From: JANLYC01 sp963815445
Lineage (GTDB): Bacteria > Actinomycetota > Actinomycetes > Propionibacteriales > Nocardioidaceae
Direction of reading: 5' to 3'
DNA: 64,000 bases
NCBI GenBank assembly: GCA_963815445.1
Contig: CAWFGV010000007.1
Coordinates: 1-64,000 of the forward strand
In this document: piece after piece, positions 5,598 through 14,327 of the stretch
Numbering within the stretch: the first letter of the stretch is position 1
How the letters are laid out: every line of letters starts with the position of its first letter
Translations under genes and position numbers: made by a program
Notes under the pieces: generated by a model
Told to the model about the DNA's origin: nothing
The model's database searches: none
The model's input: only the letters and a program-made list of their open reading frames with translations

Positions 5598-8213
5598 TCA
5601 TTTAACCCGGGAGGTCGGGCTCGGCGTGTCCGAGCCACTGTCAGCTGCCCCTTCCGCCGCCCAGACGAGAACTTCCTCGACGGGCACCGGGTGGCCGATG
5701 TGATAGCCCTGAACGTAGTCGACGCCCTGACCGAGGCACACCTCGAGGATCTCCTCGGTGGCCACGAATTCCGCGATCGTGCGCTTCCCGAGTCCCCGGG
5801 CGATGCCGACGATGGAGGCGAGGATGAGGCGATCGGTCACGTTGGACGGGCTCTGCTCGACGAACTCGCCGTCGATCTTGACGAAGTCGAACGGCAGGTG
5901 CTTGAGGTAGTAGAAGGAGCCGAAGCCGGCGCCGAAGTCATCGAGGGCGAAGCGACATCCCAGTCGTCCGAGGCGGTCGGCGAAGGCACGGGCCGTGTCG
6001 ATGTTGGCGACGGCAGCGGTCTCGGTGAGCTCGAAGACGAGCTTGTTGGCATCGATCGAGCTGGCCCGGATGAGCTGCTCGAGCTCAGCTGCCAACGACG
6101 GGTCGCCGATGGAGTGCGCCGAGAGGTTGACCTCGATGTGGAACCTCGGGTCGATCTCCCGCAGCCTCTCGAGCAGGTCGACGGCCTGCCCGGCGACCCA
6201 GCGGTCCAGCGGCGTGATGAGTCCGAGCCGCTCGGCGATGTAGAGGAACCGGCCGGGCATGATCAGGTCACCGAGCTCGTCGCGGATGCGAAGCAACAGC
6301 TCCGCGCCGACGATGCGGCCCTCGGCGACGCCATAGATCGGTTGGGCATGAAGCACCAGCCGGTCCTCGTCCATGGCCTGCTCGATCCGTAGCCCCCAGG
6401 CCAGGTGCGCGCCGCTGGTCGGGCCCGAGACGTCGAGCGAGTCGAGGATGACGTAGCGGTTCCGGCCGGACTCCTTGGCGTCGTACATCGTCATGTCGGC
6501 GGTCGACACCAGTTGGCTGGGCGTGACGCCGCCGCGGTCGATGAGGACCACCCCGATGCTGGCTGTGATCCGCCGCGGCCGGGAACCGTCCGCGAAGCAG
6601 GCGCGCGCCTCGACCAGCTTGACCACGTCCCGGGCGACGTTCTCGGCGGAGAGCCGGTCTGCTTCGGGCAGCAGGATCGCGAACTCGTCTCCGCCGAGGC
6701 GGGCCACCAGGTCGGACTTGCGCATGCGTGTGCGCAGCAGCTCGGCCACCGAGACGATGAGCTGGTCGCCGGCGCCGTGACCGAGGCTGTCATTGACCTC
6801 CTTGAAGTGGTCCAGGTCGATCATGAGCAGCGCGCCGCGCGCCCCGTAGCGCTCGCACAGGTCGAGGTGGCGCTCGAGCTCGTGGTCGAAGCGCCGACGG
6901 TTGGCCAGACCCGTCAGCGGGTCATGCTCGGCGAGGTGGGCCAGCTGGGCCTCGAACCTCCGCCGCTCCGAGACGTCCACGGCGTTGAAGAGCAGCTCCT
7001 CAGGGACTCCGTCGCGGTCGTGCATCACGATGCCCTCGAAGGCAACATCGACCCAGTGCCCGTCACGATGTCGAATCCGCGTCTCGGCAGCTCCCCGGCC
7101 GGCTGGGTCGGTCGTGAGGTCCGAGCAGATGCGGGCGACCTCGGCGGGCTCGGTGCCGAACGGGAACACCGCCGATCCGACCAGGTCGTCGCGTGTGTAG
7201 CCGACGAGGTGGCAGGCAGCCGGGTTGACGTCGGTGACCCGTCCTTCGAGGTCACACACCACGATCCCGAACGGCGCCTCCTCGAACAGGCTCGCGAGTC
7301 GCTCCTTGGCGCCGGCGAGCTGCTGTTCCCGCTGTCGGGCCTCGGTGACATCGCGCGCGACGATGAGTGCCTCGATCCGGTCGCCGATCTCGGGCAACGG
7401 AACGGCGGTGAGCTCGTTGATGCGGTCCACGTGGCTCGCTCTGAACTCGACCGACGCCTCCTCGCCGGCGAGAGCCGCCCGGTATACCGGCTCGAGCTTG
7501 CGAATATTTTCCGGGCTCGAGGTCTCGTACAGGGTCTTGCCCTGTGCGGTCGACATTCCTTGAACCTGCAGACCGGCGCCCACGGCGATGACGTGACGCA
7601 GGTCGCTGTCGATCGTGAGCACGGACGTGTCCGGCAGATGATCGAGCAGAGCACGCCACCGCTGTTCGGCCAGCGTGACCTGGGTCAGGGCGTCCTGGAG
7701 CTCGGTGGCGAACCCGGTCTGGTGCTGCTCGCGCTCGTGCAGTCGCGCTACGACCCCCTGCACGACCGGACCGACGGTCGCCGCCACCACGGTCCAGACG
7801 AGAGCCCGGTGCCAGTCCGACGCCGGGTAGTCCGGTCCACCGAGCACGAAGATGGGCAGCAGAAAGACCAGCGAGGTGGCGGCGGTCGCCAACCACATCT
7901 GCAGGTGAGACCCGTAGAGGGACAGCCAGAGGACCGGCAGCATCACCAGCGGCGCGAGGCTCGAGGTCGAACCTCCGGAGCCGTCGCGCAGGATCATCAC
8001 GACGATGAAGAACGTGAACGGCGGCACCACCTGCAGGGCGGACCGGCCGAACGTCGACCCCTCGACGACCAGGATCACCACGACCAGCGCGAAGGCGACG
8101 ACGACGTGCCCCCACGCGTGGCCGTACGGCGGTATCACCAGGGTGCACACACCGACCAGGGCACAGACCGCGAACGGGATCAGCCCGCGGCGCTGCGTCG
8201 GAGTGACCAACAT
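5598..8213 (-). CDS. Membrane PAS-GGDEF-EAL cyclic-di-GMP signalling protein
   Basis: About 871 residues. Five or six N-terminal hydrophobic segments (first about 140 residues) form a membrane sensor. Then come a coiled HEREQHQT linker, two PAS-like domains, a GGDEF domain with DPLTGLANRRRF and an intact LGGDEF, and an EAL domain. The EAL motif reads ELL in place of EAL, but the later ELTET, DDFGAG and VKIDGEF motifs are present, so both synthesis and breakdown of c-di-GMP look possible. The start is uncertain: the ATG at 8213 gives a short N-terminus before the first membrane segment; another start lies at 8276. It diverges from the Gfo/Idh gene. Confidence 0.93.
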   Translation of the reverse strand: MLVTPTQRRGLIPFAVCALVGVCTLVIPPYGHAWGHVVVAFALVVVILVVEGSTFGRSALQVVPPFTFFIVVMILRDGSGGSTSSLAPLVMLPVLWLSLYGSHLQMWLATAATSLVFLLPIFVLGGPDYPASDWHRALVWTVVAATVGPVVQGVVARLHEREQHQTGFATELQDALTQVTLAEQRWRALLDHLPDTSVLTIDSDLRHVIAVGAGLQVQGMSTAQGKTLYETSSPENIRKLEPVYRAALAGEEASVEFRASHVDRINELTAVPLPEIGDRIEALIVARDVTEARQREQQLAGAKERLASLFEEAPFGIVVCDLEGRVTDVNPAACHLVGYTRDDLVGSAVFPFGTEPAEVARICSDLTTDPAGRGAAETRIRHRDGHWVDVAFEGIVMHDRDGVPEELLFNAVDVSERRRFEAQLAHLAEHDPLTGLANRRRFDHELERHLDLCERYGARGALLMIDLDHFKEVNDSLGHGAGDQLIVSVAELLRTRMRKSDLVARLGGDEFAILLPEADRLSAENVARDVVKLVEARACFADGSRPRRITASIGVVLIDRGGVTPSQLVSTADMTMYDAKESGRNRYVILDSLDVSGPTSGAHLAWGLRIEQAMDEDRLVLHAQPIYGVAEGRIVGAELLLRIRDELGDLIMPGRFLYIAERLGLITPLDRWVAGQAVDLLERLREIDPRFHIEVNLSAHSIGDPSLAAELEQLIRASSIDANKLVFELTETAAVANIDTARAFADRLGRLGCRFALDDFGAGFGSFYYLKHLPFDFVKIDGEFVEQSPSNVTDRLILASIVGIARGLGKRTIAEFVATEEILEVCLGQGVDYVQGYHIGHPVPVEEVLVWAAEGAADSGSDTPSPTSRVK

Positions 8214-8308
8214 GTCCACCAGTGTCCCTTGCTCTCGGGCCAGCGAGCCGTTTTGCCGACGAACACGCCGGACCATCGGTTTGCGGGAACTCCTGGAACA
8301 CTGTCCGA

Positions 8309-9313
8309 ATGGACCGCGTTCGTTGGGGAATCATTGCCACCGGCAAGATCGCCCGCACGTTTGCCGCCGACCTTGCAATCACCCCCGGAGCGGAACTGGC
8401 GGCGGTCGGCTCGCGCCGGCTCGAGTCCGCTCAGGCCTTCGCCGACGAGTTCGGCGGCCACGGGGATCACAACACCGCAACCCGCGCGTACGCCGGTTAC
8501 GAGGAGGTGGCGGCTGACCCAGGGGTCGATGTCGTCTATGTCGCCACGCCGCACACTTTTCATCTCGACAACGTGCAGCTGTGCTTCGCCCACTCCAAGG
8601 CCGTGCTCTGCGAGAAACCGGTCACCCTCAACGCCCGGGACGCCGTTGTCCTGACAGAGGAGGCTCGCCGACGCGGTCTCTTCTTCATGGAGGCGATGTG
8701 GATGCGCTGCAACCCGGCCATCCGGGCTGCCGTCGACCTCGTCGCCACTGGCGCGATCGGGACCGTGACCCAGGTCAGCGCCGACTTCGGGTTCGTCCCC
8801 ATTCAGCCCCCCGGACATCGCCTCTTCGATCCCGCTCTGGGTGCCAGCGCGCTGCTCGACATCGGGATCTATCCCCTGACCTTCGCCTCGCTGTTCCTGG
8901 GAGAACCCAAGTCGATCTCCTCGGTCGGGACCTTGTCCGATCGCGGCATCGACCTGTCCTGCGCGAGTCTGCTCTCGTACGACGACGGCGCCTCGGCCAC
9001 GCTCAGCTGCACGCTGCTCGCCGACACGCCCAGCCGGGCCGCCGTCTCGGGGACTCTCGGCAACCTCGAGCTCTCCCGGCGATTCCACTGCCCGACCGGC
9101 TTCACGGTCACGACCGGAGCCGGCGAGACGACCTACGAGCACGAGGTCATCGGCAACGGGTACGTGCACGAGATCGAAGAGGTACAGCGCTGTCTGCACG
9201 ACGGCTTGACCGAGTCGCCGTTGGTTCCGCTTGACGACACCCTGTCCCTGATGCGCCAGCTGGACCTCATCAGGGCACAGATCGGGACCAGGCTTCCCGG
9301 CGACGACTTCTGA
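8309..9313 (+). CDS. Gfo/Idh/MocA-family oxidoreductase
   Basis: A 334-residue NAD(P)-dependent dehydrogenase. The N-terminal Rossmann fold starts at WGIIATGKIARTFAADL, and the family's catalytic EKP motif is present as CEKPVTLN. The C-terminal alpha/beta domain carries the usual GALLDIG-type segment (ASALLDIGIYPL). Family members oxidise or reduce sugars, inositols or trans-dihydrodiols; the substrate here is unknown. The start at 8309 gives the standard N-terminus; an upstream in-frame ATG would overlap the divergent gene. It lies 19 bases before otsA, but otsA seems to have its own promoter. Confidence 0.9.
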   Translation: MDRVRWGIIATGKIARTFAADLAITPGAELAAVGSRRLESAQAFADEFGGHGDHNTATRAYAGYEEVAADPGVDVVYVATPHTFHLDNVQLCFAHSKAVLCEKPVTLNARDAVVLTEEARRRGLFFMEAMWMRCNPAIRAAVDLVATGAIGTVTQVSADFGFVPIQPPGHRLFDPALGASALLDIGIYPLTFASLFLGEPKSISSVGTLSDRGIDLSCASLLSYDDGASATLSCTLLADTPSRAAVSGTLGNLELSRRFHCPTGFTVTTGAGETTYEHEVIGNGYVHEIEEVQRCLHDGLTESPLVPLDDTLSLMRQLDLIRAQIGTRLPGDDF

Positions 9314-9332
9314 TAGCGCCTAGGGTTGACGC

Positions 9333-10733
9333 GTGGCCGCCTCCGGAAAGAGCCCGTTCGTCGTCGTCGCCAACCGACTGCCCGTCGACCGGGTGTCCGG
9401 GCCGGACGGCGACAGCTGGCGAACATCGCCAGGAGGGCTCGTCACCGCGCTCGACCCCGTGCTTCGGTCGCAGGACGGCGTGTGGATCGGCTGGCCGGGG
9501 TCACGCATCGACAAGCACGAGCCGTTCGTGGCCAACGGCTTGTCGCTGGTCCCGATCGAGCTGAGCGACCTCGAGGTCGAGTACTACTACGAGGGCATGT
9601 CCAACAGCACCCTGTGGCCTCTCTACCACGATGTCGTCGCGAAGCCGGCCTTCCACCGTGAGTGGTGGGATGCCTACGTCCAGGTCAACCAGAAGTTCGC
9701 GGACGCGGCTGCCGAAGCAGCCGCCGAGAACGCAGTCGTCTGGGTGCACGACTACCAGCTGCAGCTCGTCCCGTCGATGCTGCGCGAGCAGCGGCCCGAC
9801 GTGCGGATCGGGTTCTTCCTGCACATCCCGTTCCCCCCGTCGGAGCTGTTCAAGCAGCTTCCCTGGCGAGACAAGATCCTCAACGGCCTGCTCGGGGCCG
9901 ACACCGTCGGCTTCCAGCGGCCCGGCGGCGCTGCCAACTTCGCTCGGCTGGTGCGCGCCCGACTGGGTCACAAGACGCACCGAGACCGGATCATCCTCGA
10001 CGACGGCCGACATGTGTCGGCGCGCGCCTACCCGATCTCGATCGACGCCGCGACGTTCGAGAAGCTCGCGGCGACCCCCGAGGTCGAGGCGCGAGCCGCC
10101 GAGATCCGCGCCGAGCTCGGCAATCCGCGGTGGATCCTCCTCGGCGTCGACCGGCTCGACTACACCAAGGGGATCCGACAGCGGCTGCGCGCGTTCGGCG
10201 AACTCGTCGTCGATGGTCGGGTCACGGTCGAGGAGGCGGTCTTCGTCCAGGTCGCCTCGCCGAGCCGCGAGCGCGTCGACCAGTACAAAGAGGTTCGGGA
10301 CGACATCGAGCGCTGGGTCGGGCGCATCAACGGCGACCTCGGTCGGATCGGGCACGCACCGATCCACTACCTGCATGCGTCGTTCCCACGCGAGGAGATG
10401 GCTGCGCTCTTCAAGGCTGCCGACGTCATGGTCGTCACACCGTTCGCCGACGGCATGAACCTCGTCGCCAAGGAGTACGTCACCTGCCGCCTCGACAACC
10501 ACGGCGCGCTGGTGCTGTCGGAGTTCGCCGGCGCCGCCGACGAGCTCAAGCAGGCCTATCTGGTCAACCCGCACGACATCAACGGCGTCCGCGACGCGAT
10601 GTATGCCGCCATGAACGCGAGCCCGCGCGAGAACGCCAGACGTATGCGGTCGATGCGCAAGCAGGTCCGGGAGAACGACATCGACGCCTGGGCGACCCGG
10701 TTCCTCGAGGACTTGCGCGCCCCGACCCCGTAG
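9333..10733 (+). CDS. otsA: Trehalose-6-phosphate synthase
   Basis: A 466-residue retaining GT20 glycosyltransferase that joins glucose from a nucleotide sugar to glucose-6-phosphate. The N-terminal VVVANRLPVDR and GGLVTAL motifs, the VWVHDYQLQLVP segment, the GVDRLDYTKGI substrate-binding stretch and NLVAKEYV all match. Trehalose is an actinobacterial osmolyte, stress protectant and precursor of cell-envelope glycolipids. The GTG start at 9333 has no ribosome-binding site. TAGGGT lies at 9321-9326, six bases before it, so the mRNA is probably leaderless. otsB is on the other strand at 3797-4633. Confidence 0.95.
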   Translation: MAASGKSPFVVVANRLPVDRVSGPDGDSWRTSPGGLVTALDPVLRSQDGVWIGWPGSRIDKHEPFVANGLSLVPIELSDLEVEYYYEGMSNSTLWPLYHDVVAKPAFHREWWDAYVQVNQKFADAAAEAAAENAVVWVHDYQLQLVPSMLREQRPDVRIGFFLHIPFPPSELFKQLPWRDKILNGLLGADTVGFQRPGGAANFARLVRARLGHKTHRDRIILDDGRHVSARAYPISIDAATFEKLAATPEVEARAAEIRAELGNPRWILLGVDRLDYTKGIRQRLRAFGELVVDGRVTVEEAVFVQVASPSRERVDQYKEVRDDIERWVGRINGDLGRIGHAPIHYLHASFPREEMAALFKAADVMVVTPFADGMNLVAKEYVTCRLDNHGALVLSEFAGAADELKQAYLVNPHDINGVRDAMYAAMNASPRENARRMRSMRKQVRENDIDAWATRFLEDLRAPTP

Positions 10734-10847
10734 TACCCGCAGGTCACCAAGATTTCTTTTCTGGCGATGTGCTCTGTTCAAACGCCCGATTGCGGGTTAA
10801 CTTCCCGACAACACCCGGACAGTCCGGGTCGATCAGGGGGAAGTTCC

Positions 10848-12989
10848 ATGTCTGTCTCTGTGCGCGTCGCGACCGCTTGCGGGCTCGCGGTCGCCCTCGC
10901 CTGTCCGGCTGCAGCGGCCTCAGCCGATCCGCCGTCATCGAGTCCTGCCCGCCCGGCGAGCAGCAGCACTGCTTCTCAGCCGGCCACAGCGCGGCTGCCG
11001 GTGCCGCGGGCTGCCCTCATCCGACTGGAACGAGCTCGCGCCGCGGCGACTCGGGCCGCCCTTCGCCTTCCCGGCTCGGAGCGGCTGATCGTCAAGGACG
11101 TGATCCGTGACGCGGACGGTGCCACCCATGTGCGGTACGACCGCAGCTATCGCGGGCTCCCGGTCGTGGGCGGGGACCTCGTCGTTCACCGTTCACCCGC
11201 CGGCGCGATCCGCTCCGTCACCTGGGGCTCGCCTGCCGACCTCGCGTCCCTCGGGTCCGTGCGGCCCGACATCCCCGACACAGCGGCGATCCGGACCGCA
11301 CGTACCACTACCGGACTTGGACGGCCCGTGGCGAAGCCGGCGCTTGTGGTGTGGGCACTCGGCAACACTCCGCGGCTGGCCTGGAAGGCCGTCGTCTCAG
11401 GGACCCGGGCCGGCGGTCCCGCACGCGACGCTGCGTACGTGGATGCGACGAGCGGCACCCGGCTTGCCCACTGGTCGGAGCTGGAGACGACGGACGCCGT
11501 CGGGGTGGGCAGGACCCGCTACTCGGGCTCAGTGAAGATCCATACGTCGAAGGTCAGTCCGCACGTCTACAGGATGAGAGACCTCAAACGCGGCGGTCAC
11601 TACGTCGTTGACATGAACAACACCGCGAAAGAGGGCGGTGTCTACACCGACAGGGACAACATCTGGGGCAACGGTCGGTCGGCGAACGACCAGACTGCGG
11701 CCGCCGACGCCCAGTACGGCGCGGCCGTGACCTGGGACTTCTACAAGAACACATTCGGTCGCCACGGGATCGCCGACAACGGCAAGGCTGCCTACAGCCG
11801 GGTGCACTACAAGAAGAACTTCGACAACGCGTTCTGGGATGACTCCTGCTTCTGCATGACCTACGGGGACGGCGCCGACTTCAGACCTGTGCTCTCACTC
11901 GACGTTGCAGGGCACGAGATGAGCCACGGCGTCACGTCACACACTGCGGGGCTGCTCTACTTCGGCGAGTCCGGCGGGATCAACGAGGCCACCAGCGACA
12001 TCTTCGGCACCGGCGTCGAATTCTCCGCCCACAACAGGAAGGACAAGGGCGACTACTACATCGGCGAGAACATCGTGCCGTTCGCCCCACACTTCCTGCG
12101 TCGCATGGACAACCCCAAGGCCGATGCGAAGCTGTATGGCGGACGGGCCCACAGCTACAACTGCTACGCGCCACTGATGGGGCGCGACGACGTCCACTTC
12201 ACCTCAGGTGTGGCCAACCACTTCTTCTACCTGCTGGCCGAAGGCACCGGAAGCAAGACGATCGGCGGACGTCCGCACACGAGCACGACCTGCACGGGCT
12301 CCTCGCTCAGCGGCATCGGGCGTACCAAGGCGCTGCGGATCTGGTACCGGGCGCTGACGGTCTACATGACGTCGGGGACCGACTACCAGGACGCCCGCGA
12401 TGCGACGATCCGAGCCGCCGCCGACTTGTACGGCAGCGCGAGCGCGGCCTGTGCTGCGGTAACAGACACCTGGACCGGCCTGAAGGTCGACCCACTCGCG
12501 TGGACGTGCGCCGGCCCGATCGCGACCGGCACCGGCAACCTGATCACCGATGGCGGCTTCGAGGCGGGGAATGCCAACTGGGACGCGGACCCCGGAGTCA
12601 TCGTCAAGCAGCCGACGCTGGCTCGGTCGGGTCGGCGGTACGCCTATCTCAACGGGTTCGGCCACGCGAGTGTCAACCAGGTGCAACAGGACGTCTCGTT
12701 GAGTTCTCTGCCCGGCGGCACGACGCTCACCTTGACCTATTACCTGTTCGTCGACAGTTCTGACCCGCGTACCGACGTCGACACCTTCAAGGTGCAGGTC
12801 GACACGGGCAGTGGCTTCGTCACCCTTGCCACGATCGGAAACAGTGGGTGGGATGACACCTACCACCGGCATGTCCTCGATCTCACCAGCTATGCCGGGA
12901 CAGACGTCACCCTGCGTTTCCTGGGAAGGGAGAACGCCACGAATCAGACCGGCTTCGTGCTGGATGACGTGTCGATCACGACGGGCTGA
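10848..12989 (+). CDS. Secreted M4 (thermolysin-like) metallopeptidase
   Basis: A 713-residue pre-pro-enzyme. A signal peptide (residues 1-26, ending AAAASA-D) is followed by an FTP/PepSY-type propeptide (about 50-210), then the catalytic domain. HEMSH at 356-360 gives the two zinc histidines and the catalytic glutamate; GGINEATSDIF gives the third ligand Glu380. The C-terminal 150 residues from NLITDGGFEAGN form a beta-sandwich, carbohydrate-binding-like module. The enzyme would digest external protein. The start at 10848 has GGGGGAAG upstream and opens the signal peptide; a frame from 10767 adds residues that spoil it. Own promoter likely in the 114-base gap after otsA. Confidence 0.93.
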   Translation: MSVSVRVATACGLAVALACPAAAASADPPSSSPARPASSSTASQPATARLPVPRAALIRLERARAAATRAALRLPGSERLIVKDVIRDADGATHVRYDRSYRGLPVVGGDLVVHRSPAGAIRSVTWGSPADLASLGSVRPDIPDTAAIRTARTTTGLGRPVAKPALVVWALGNTPRLAWKAVVSGTRAGGPARDAAYVDATSGTRLAHWSELETTDAVGVGRTRYSGSVKIHTSKVSPHVYRMRDLKRGGHYVVDMNNTAKEGGVYTDRDNIWGNGRSANDQTAAADAQYGAAVTWDFYKNTFGRHGIADNGKAAYSRVHYKKNFDNAFWDDSCFCMTYGDGADFRPVLSLDVAGHEMSHGVTSHTAGLLYFGESGGINEATSDIFGTGVEFSAHNRKDKGDYYIGENIVPFAPHFLRRMDNPKADAKLYGGRAHSYNCYAPLMGRDDVHFTSGVANHFFYLLAEGTGSKTIGGRPHTSTTCTGSSLSGIGRTKALRIWYRALTVYMTSGTDYQDARDATIRAAADLYGSASAACAAVTDTWTGLKVDPLAWTCAGPIATGTGNLITDGGFEAGNANWDADPGVIVKQPTLARSGRRYAYLNGFGHASVNQVQQDVSLSSLPGGTTLTLTYYLFVDSSDPRTDVDTFKVQVDTGSGFVTLATIGNSGWDDTYHRHVLDLTSYAGTDVTLRFLGRENATNQTGFVLDDVSITTG

Positions 12990-13125
12990 CGATTCATCCG
13001 CGGACGCCTCGAGCAAAATTCACCGACACGACGAGTGTGCTACGGGCAGGGGACCATCGCGTTCGCTACTGTGCTCACAGGTTCGCAGCCCCGATCTGGC
13101 CAGATGTCATGGCCCGAACAAGGGC

Positions 13126-13164
13126 GAAGGCTCCGCAAAGTATGAGTTTGCGGAGCCTTCTTTT
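13126..13164 (+). terminator. Strong intrinsic terminator
   Basis: A perfect 14-bp stem (13126-13139 with 13147-13160) with a 7-base loop, followed by TTTT. It lies 136 bases after the M4 peptidase stop, so it may end that transcript or an unannotated short transcript in between. The stem starts and ends with A/T pairs, unlike the GC-only hairpins elsewhere in the window. Confidence 0.85.
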
Positions 13165-13396
13165 GTCCCGGCCATGACGATCCGGAACGACACGCCTTCC
13201 CTCCGGCCCACCTCGCACGTCATCGCGAAGCCCGAGCGAGTTACCCCGCCTGGTGCCGGTGAACCGAAGTCCACCCACCTGACCGGCCTTTCGGCTTGTC
13301 CCGAACTCCGTTGCCGAGGTTCGTAGGAGATTTCTATCCTCTGGTCAAGCCGACGCGCAATGGGTCGGGGCAACAAAAATGGAGCAGTTTTCGGTC

Positions 13397-13424
13397 CGCG
13401 GCGTGTTCAGATCAACACGCCGCG
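13397..13424. repeat. Intergenic inverted repeat before ung
   Basis: An 11-bp perfect inverted repeat (arms 13397-13407 and 13414-13424, 6-base loop) in the stretch between the 13126 terminator and ung. No T tract follows on the plus strand; on the minus strand ATTTTTG comes about 15 bases later. It could be an operator or a weak minus-strand terminator. The rest of 12990-13476 holds no recognisable gene. Confidence 0.5.
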
Positions 13425-13476
13425 ACAGCACTGAGTTGCCCCCAGCTTTATCCACATGTACGGCACAGTCTGTGGA

Positions 13477-14163
13477 ATGAATCCGGCACCCCTGACCGAT
13501 CTGGTGGCCGCGGACTGGGCCCGCGAGCTCACGCCGGTCGAGCCGGTCGTGGCGCGTCTTGGCACGTTCCTCCGCGAGGAGTCAGCGGCCGGCCGGCGCT
13601 TCCTGCCGGCCGGACCGAACATCCTGCGGGCGTTCGCGCGGCCCCTCGAAGAGGTCCGCGTGCTCATCGTGGGGCAGGATCCCTACCCCACCCCGGGCCA
13701 TGCCGTCGGGCTCTCCTTCTCGGTGGACAGCCGGGTGCGACCGTTGCCCCGGAGCCTGTCCAACATCTACCGCGAGCTGCAGCAAGACCTCGGCGTCATG
13801 CCGCCCGAGCACGGCGACCTGTCGGCCTGGGCGGACCGCGGTGTGCTGCTGCTCAACCGCGTCCTGACCGTGGGCGTGGGCGCACCGGGTTCACACCGAG
13901 GCCGTGGCTGGGAGGAGGTCACCGACCGGGCGATCAGTGCGCTGGTCGCCCGCGGCGGCCCGCTGGTCGCGATCCTGTGGGGCCGGGACGCGCAGTCGCT
14001 GCGACCCGCGCTGGGCAGCATCCCGATCATCGCCAGCGCTCATCCCTCGCCGCTGTCGGCCGCGCGAGGGTTCTTCGGATCGCGACCGTTCAGCCGGGCG
14101 AACGCCGCACTCGAAGAGCAGGGCGCGGACGCGCTGGACTGGACCCTGCCGCAGGACGCCTGA
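13477..14163 (+). CDS. ung: Uracil-DNA glycosylase, family 1
   Basis: A 228-residue base-excision-repair enzyme that removes uracil from DNA. The catalytic-water motif reads GQDPYPTPGHAVGLSFS with Asp68; the proline after GQDPY, where E. coli has histidine, is the normal actinobacterial form. The DNA-intercalation motif AHPSPLSAARGFFGSRPFS is intact near the C-terminus. The start at 13477 gives the usual N-terminus; an ATG at 13456 would add seven residues. No strong ribosome-binding site precedes either. It stands alone, followed by a separately started peptidase gene. Confidence 0.93.
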   Translation: MNPAPLTDLVAADWARELTPVEPVVARLGTFLREESAAGRRFLPAGPNILRAFARPLEEVRVLIVGQDPYPTPGHAVGLSFSVDSRVRPLPRSLSNIYRELQQDLGVMPPEHGDLSAWADRGVLLLNRVLTVGVGAPGSHRGRGWEEVTDRAISALVARGGPLVAILWGRDAQSLRPALGSIPIIASAHPSPLSAARGFFGSRPFSRANAALEEQGADALDWTLPQDA

Positions 14164-14327
14164 CAGGGCGGCGGGACGAGACGGCCGTCAGCGGCAGGAA
14201 CTCTTCGTCTTTTCTCAGGTTTCCCCTCTGGACAGCGTGACGTGCGCTCCGAAAGAGTCCCCTACGTCCAACTTGCCGGTCTCGCACCAGTCCGGGCCCG
14301 CACCGGCCCACCCCCAAGGAGCAACTT

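Noticed and set aside
6405..8654. A 749-codon open frame on the plus strand
   Set aside because: It is antisense to the PAS-GGDEF-EAL gene, rich in Arg/Gly/Ala with no domain pattern, and is a usual artefact of GC-rich third positions.
9501..10781. A 426-codon minus-strand open frame opposite otsA
   Set aside because: It is fully antisense to a clear trehalose-phosphate synthase and shows no recognisable fold.
10734..10847. Cyclic-di-AMP riboswitch before the M4 peptidase
   Set aside because: Such switches precede wall hydrolases in actinomycetes, but only one short CCGGAC/GTCCGG hairpin is present and none of the conserved ydaO core was found.
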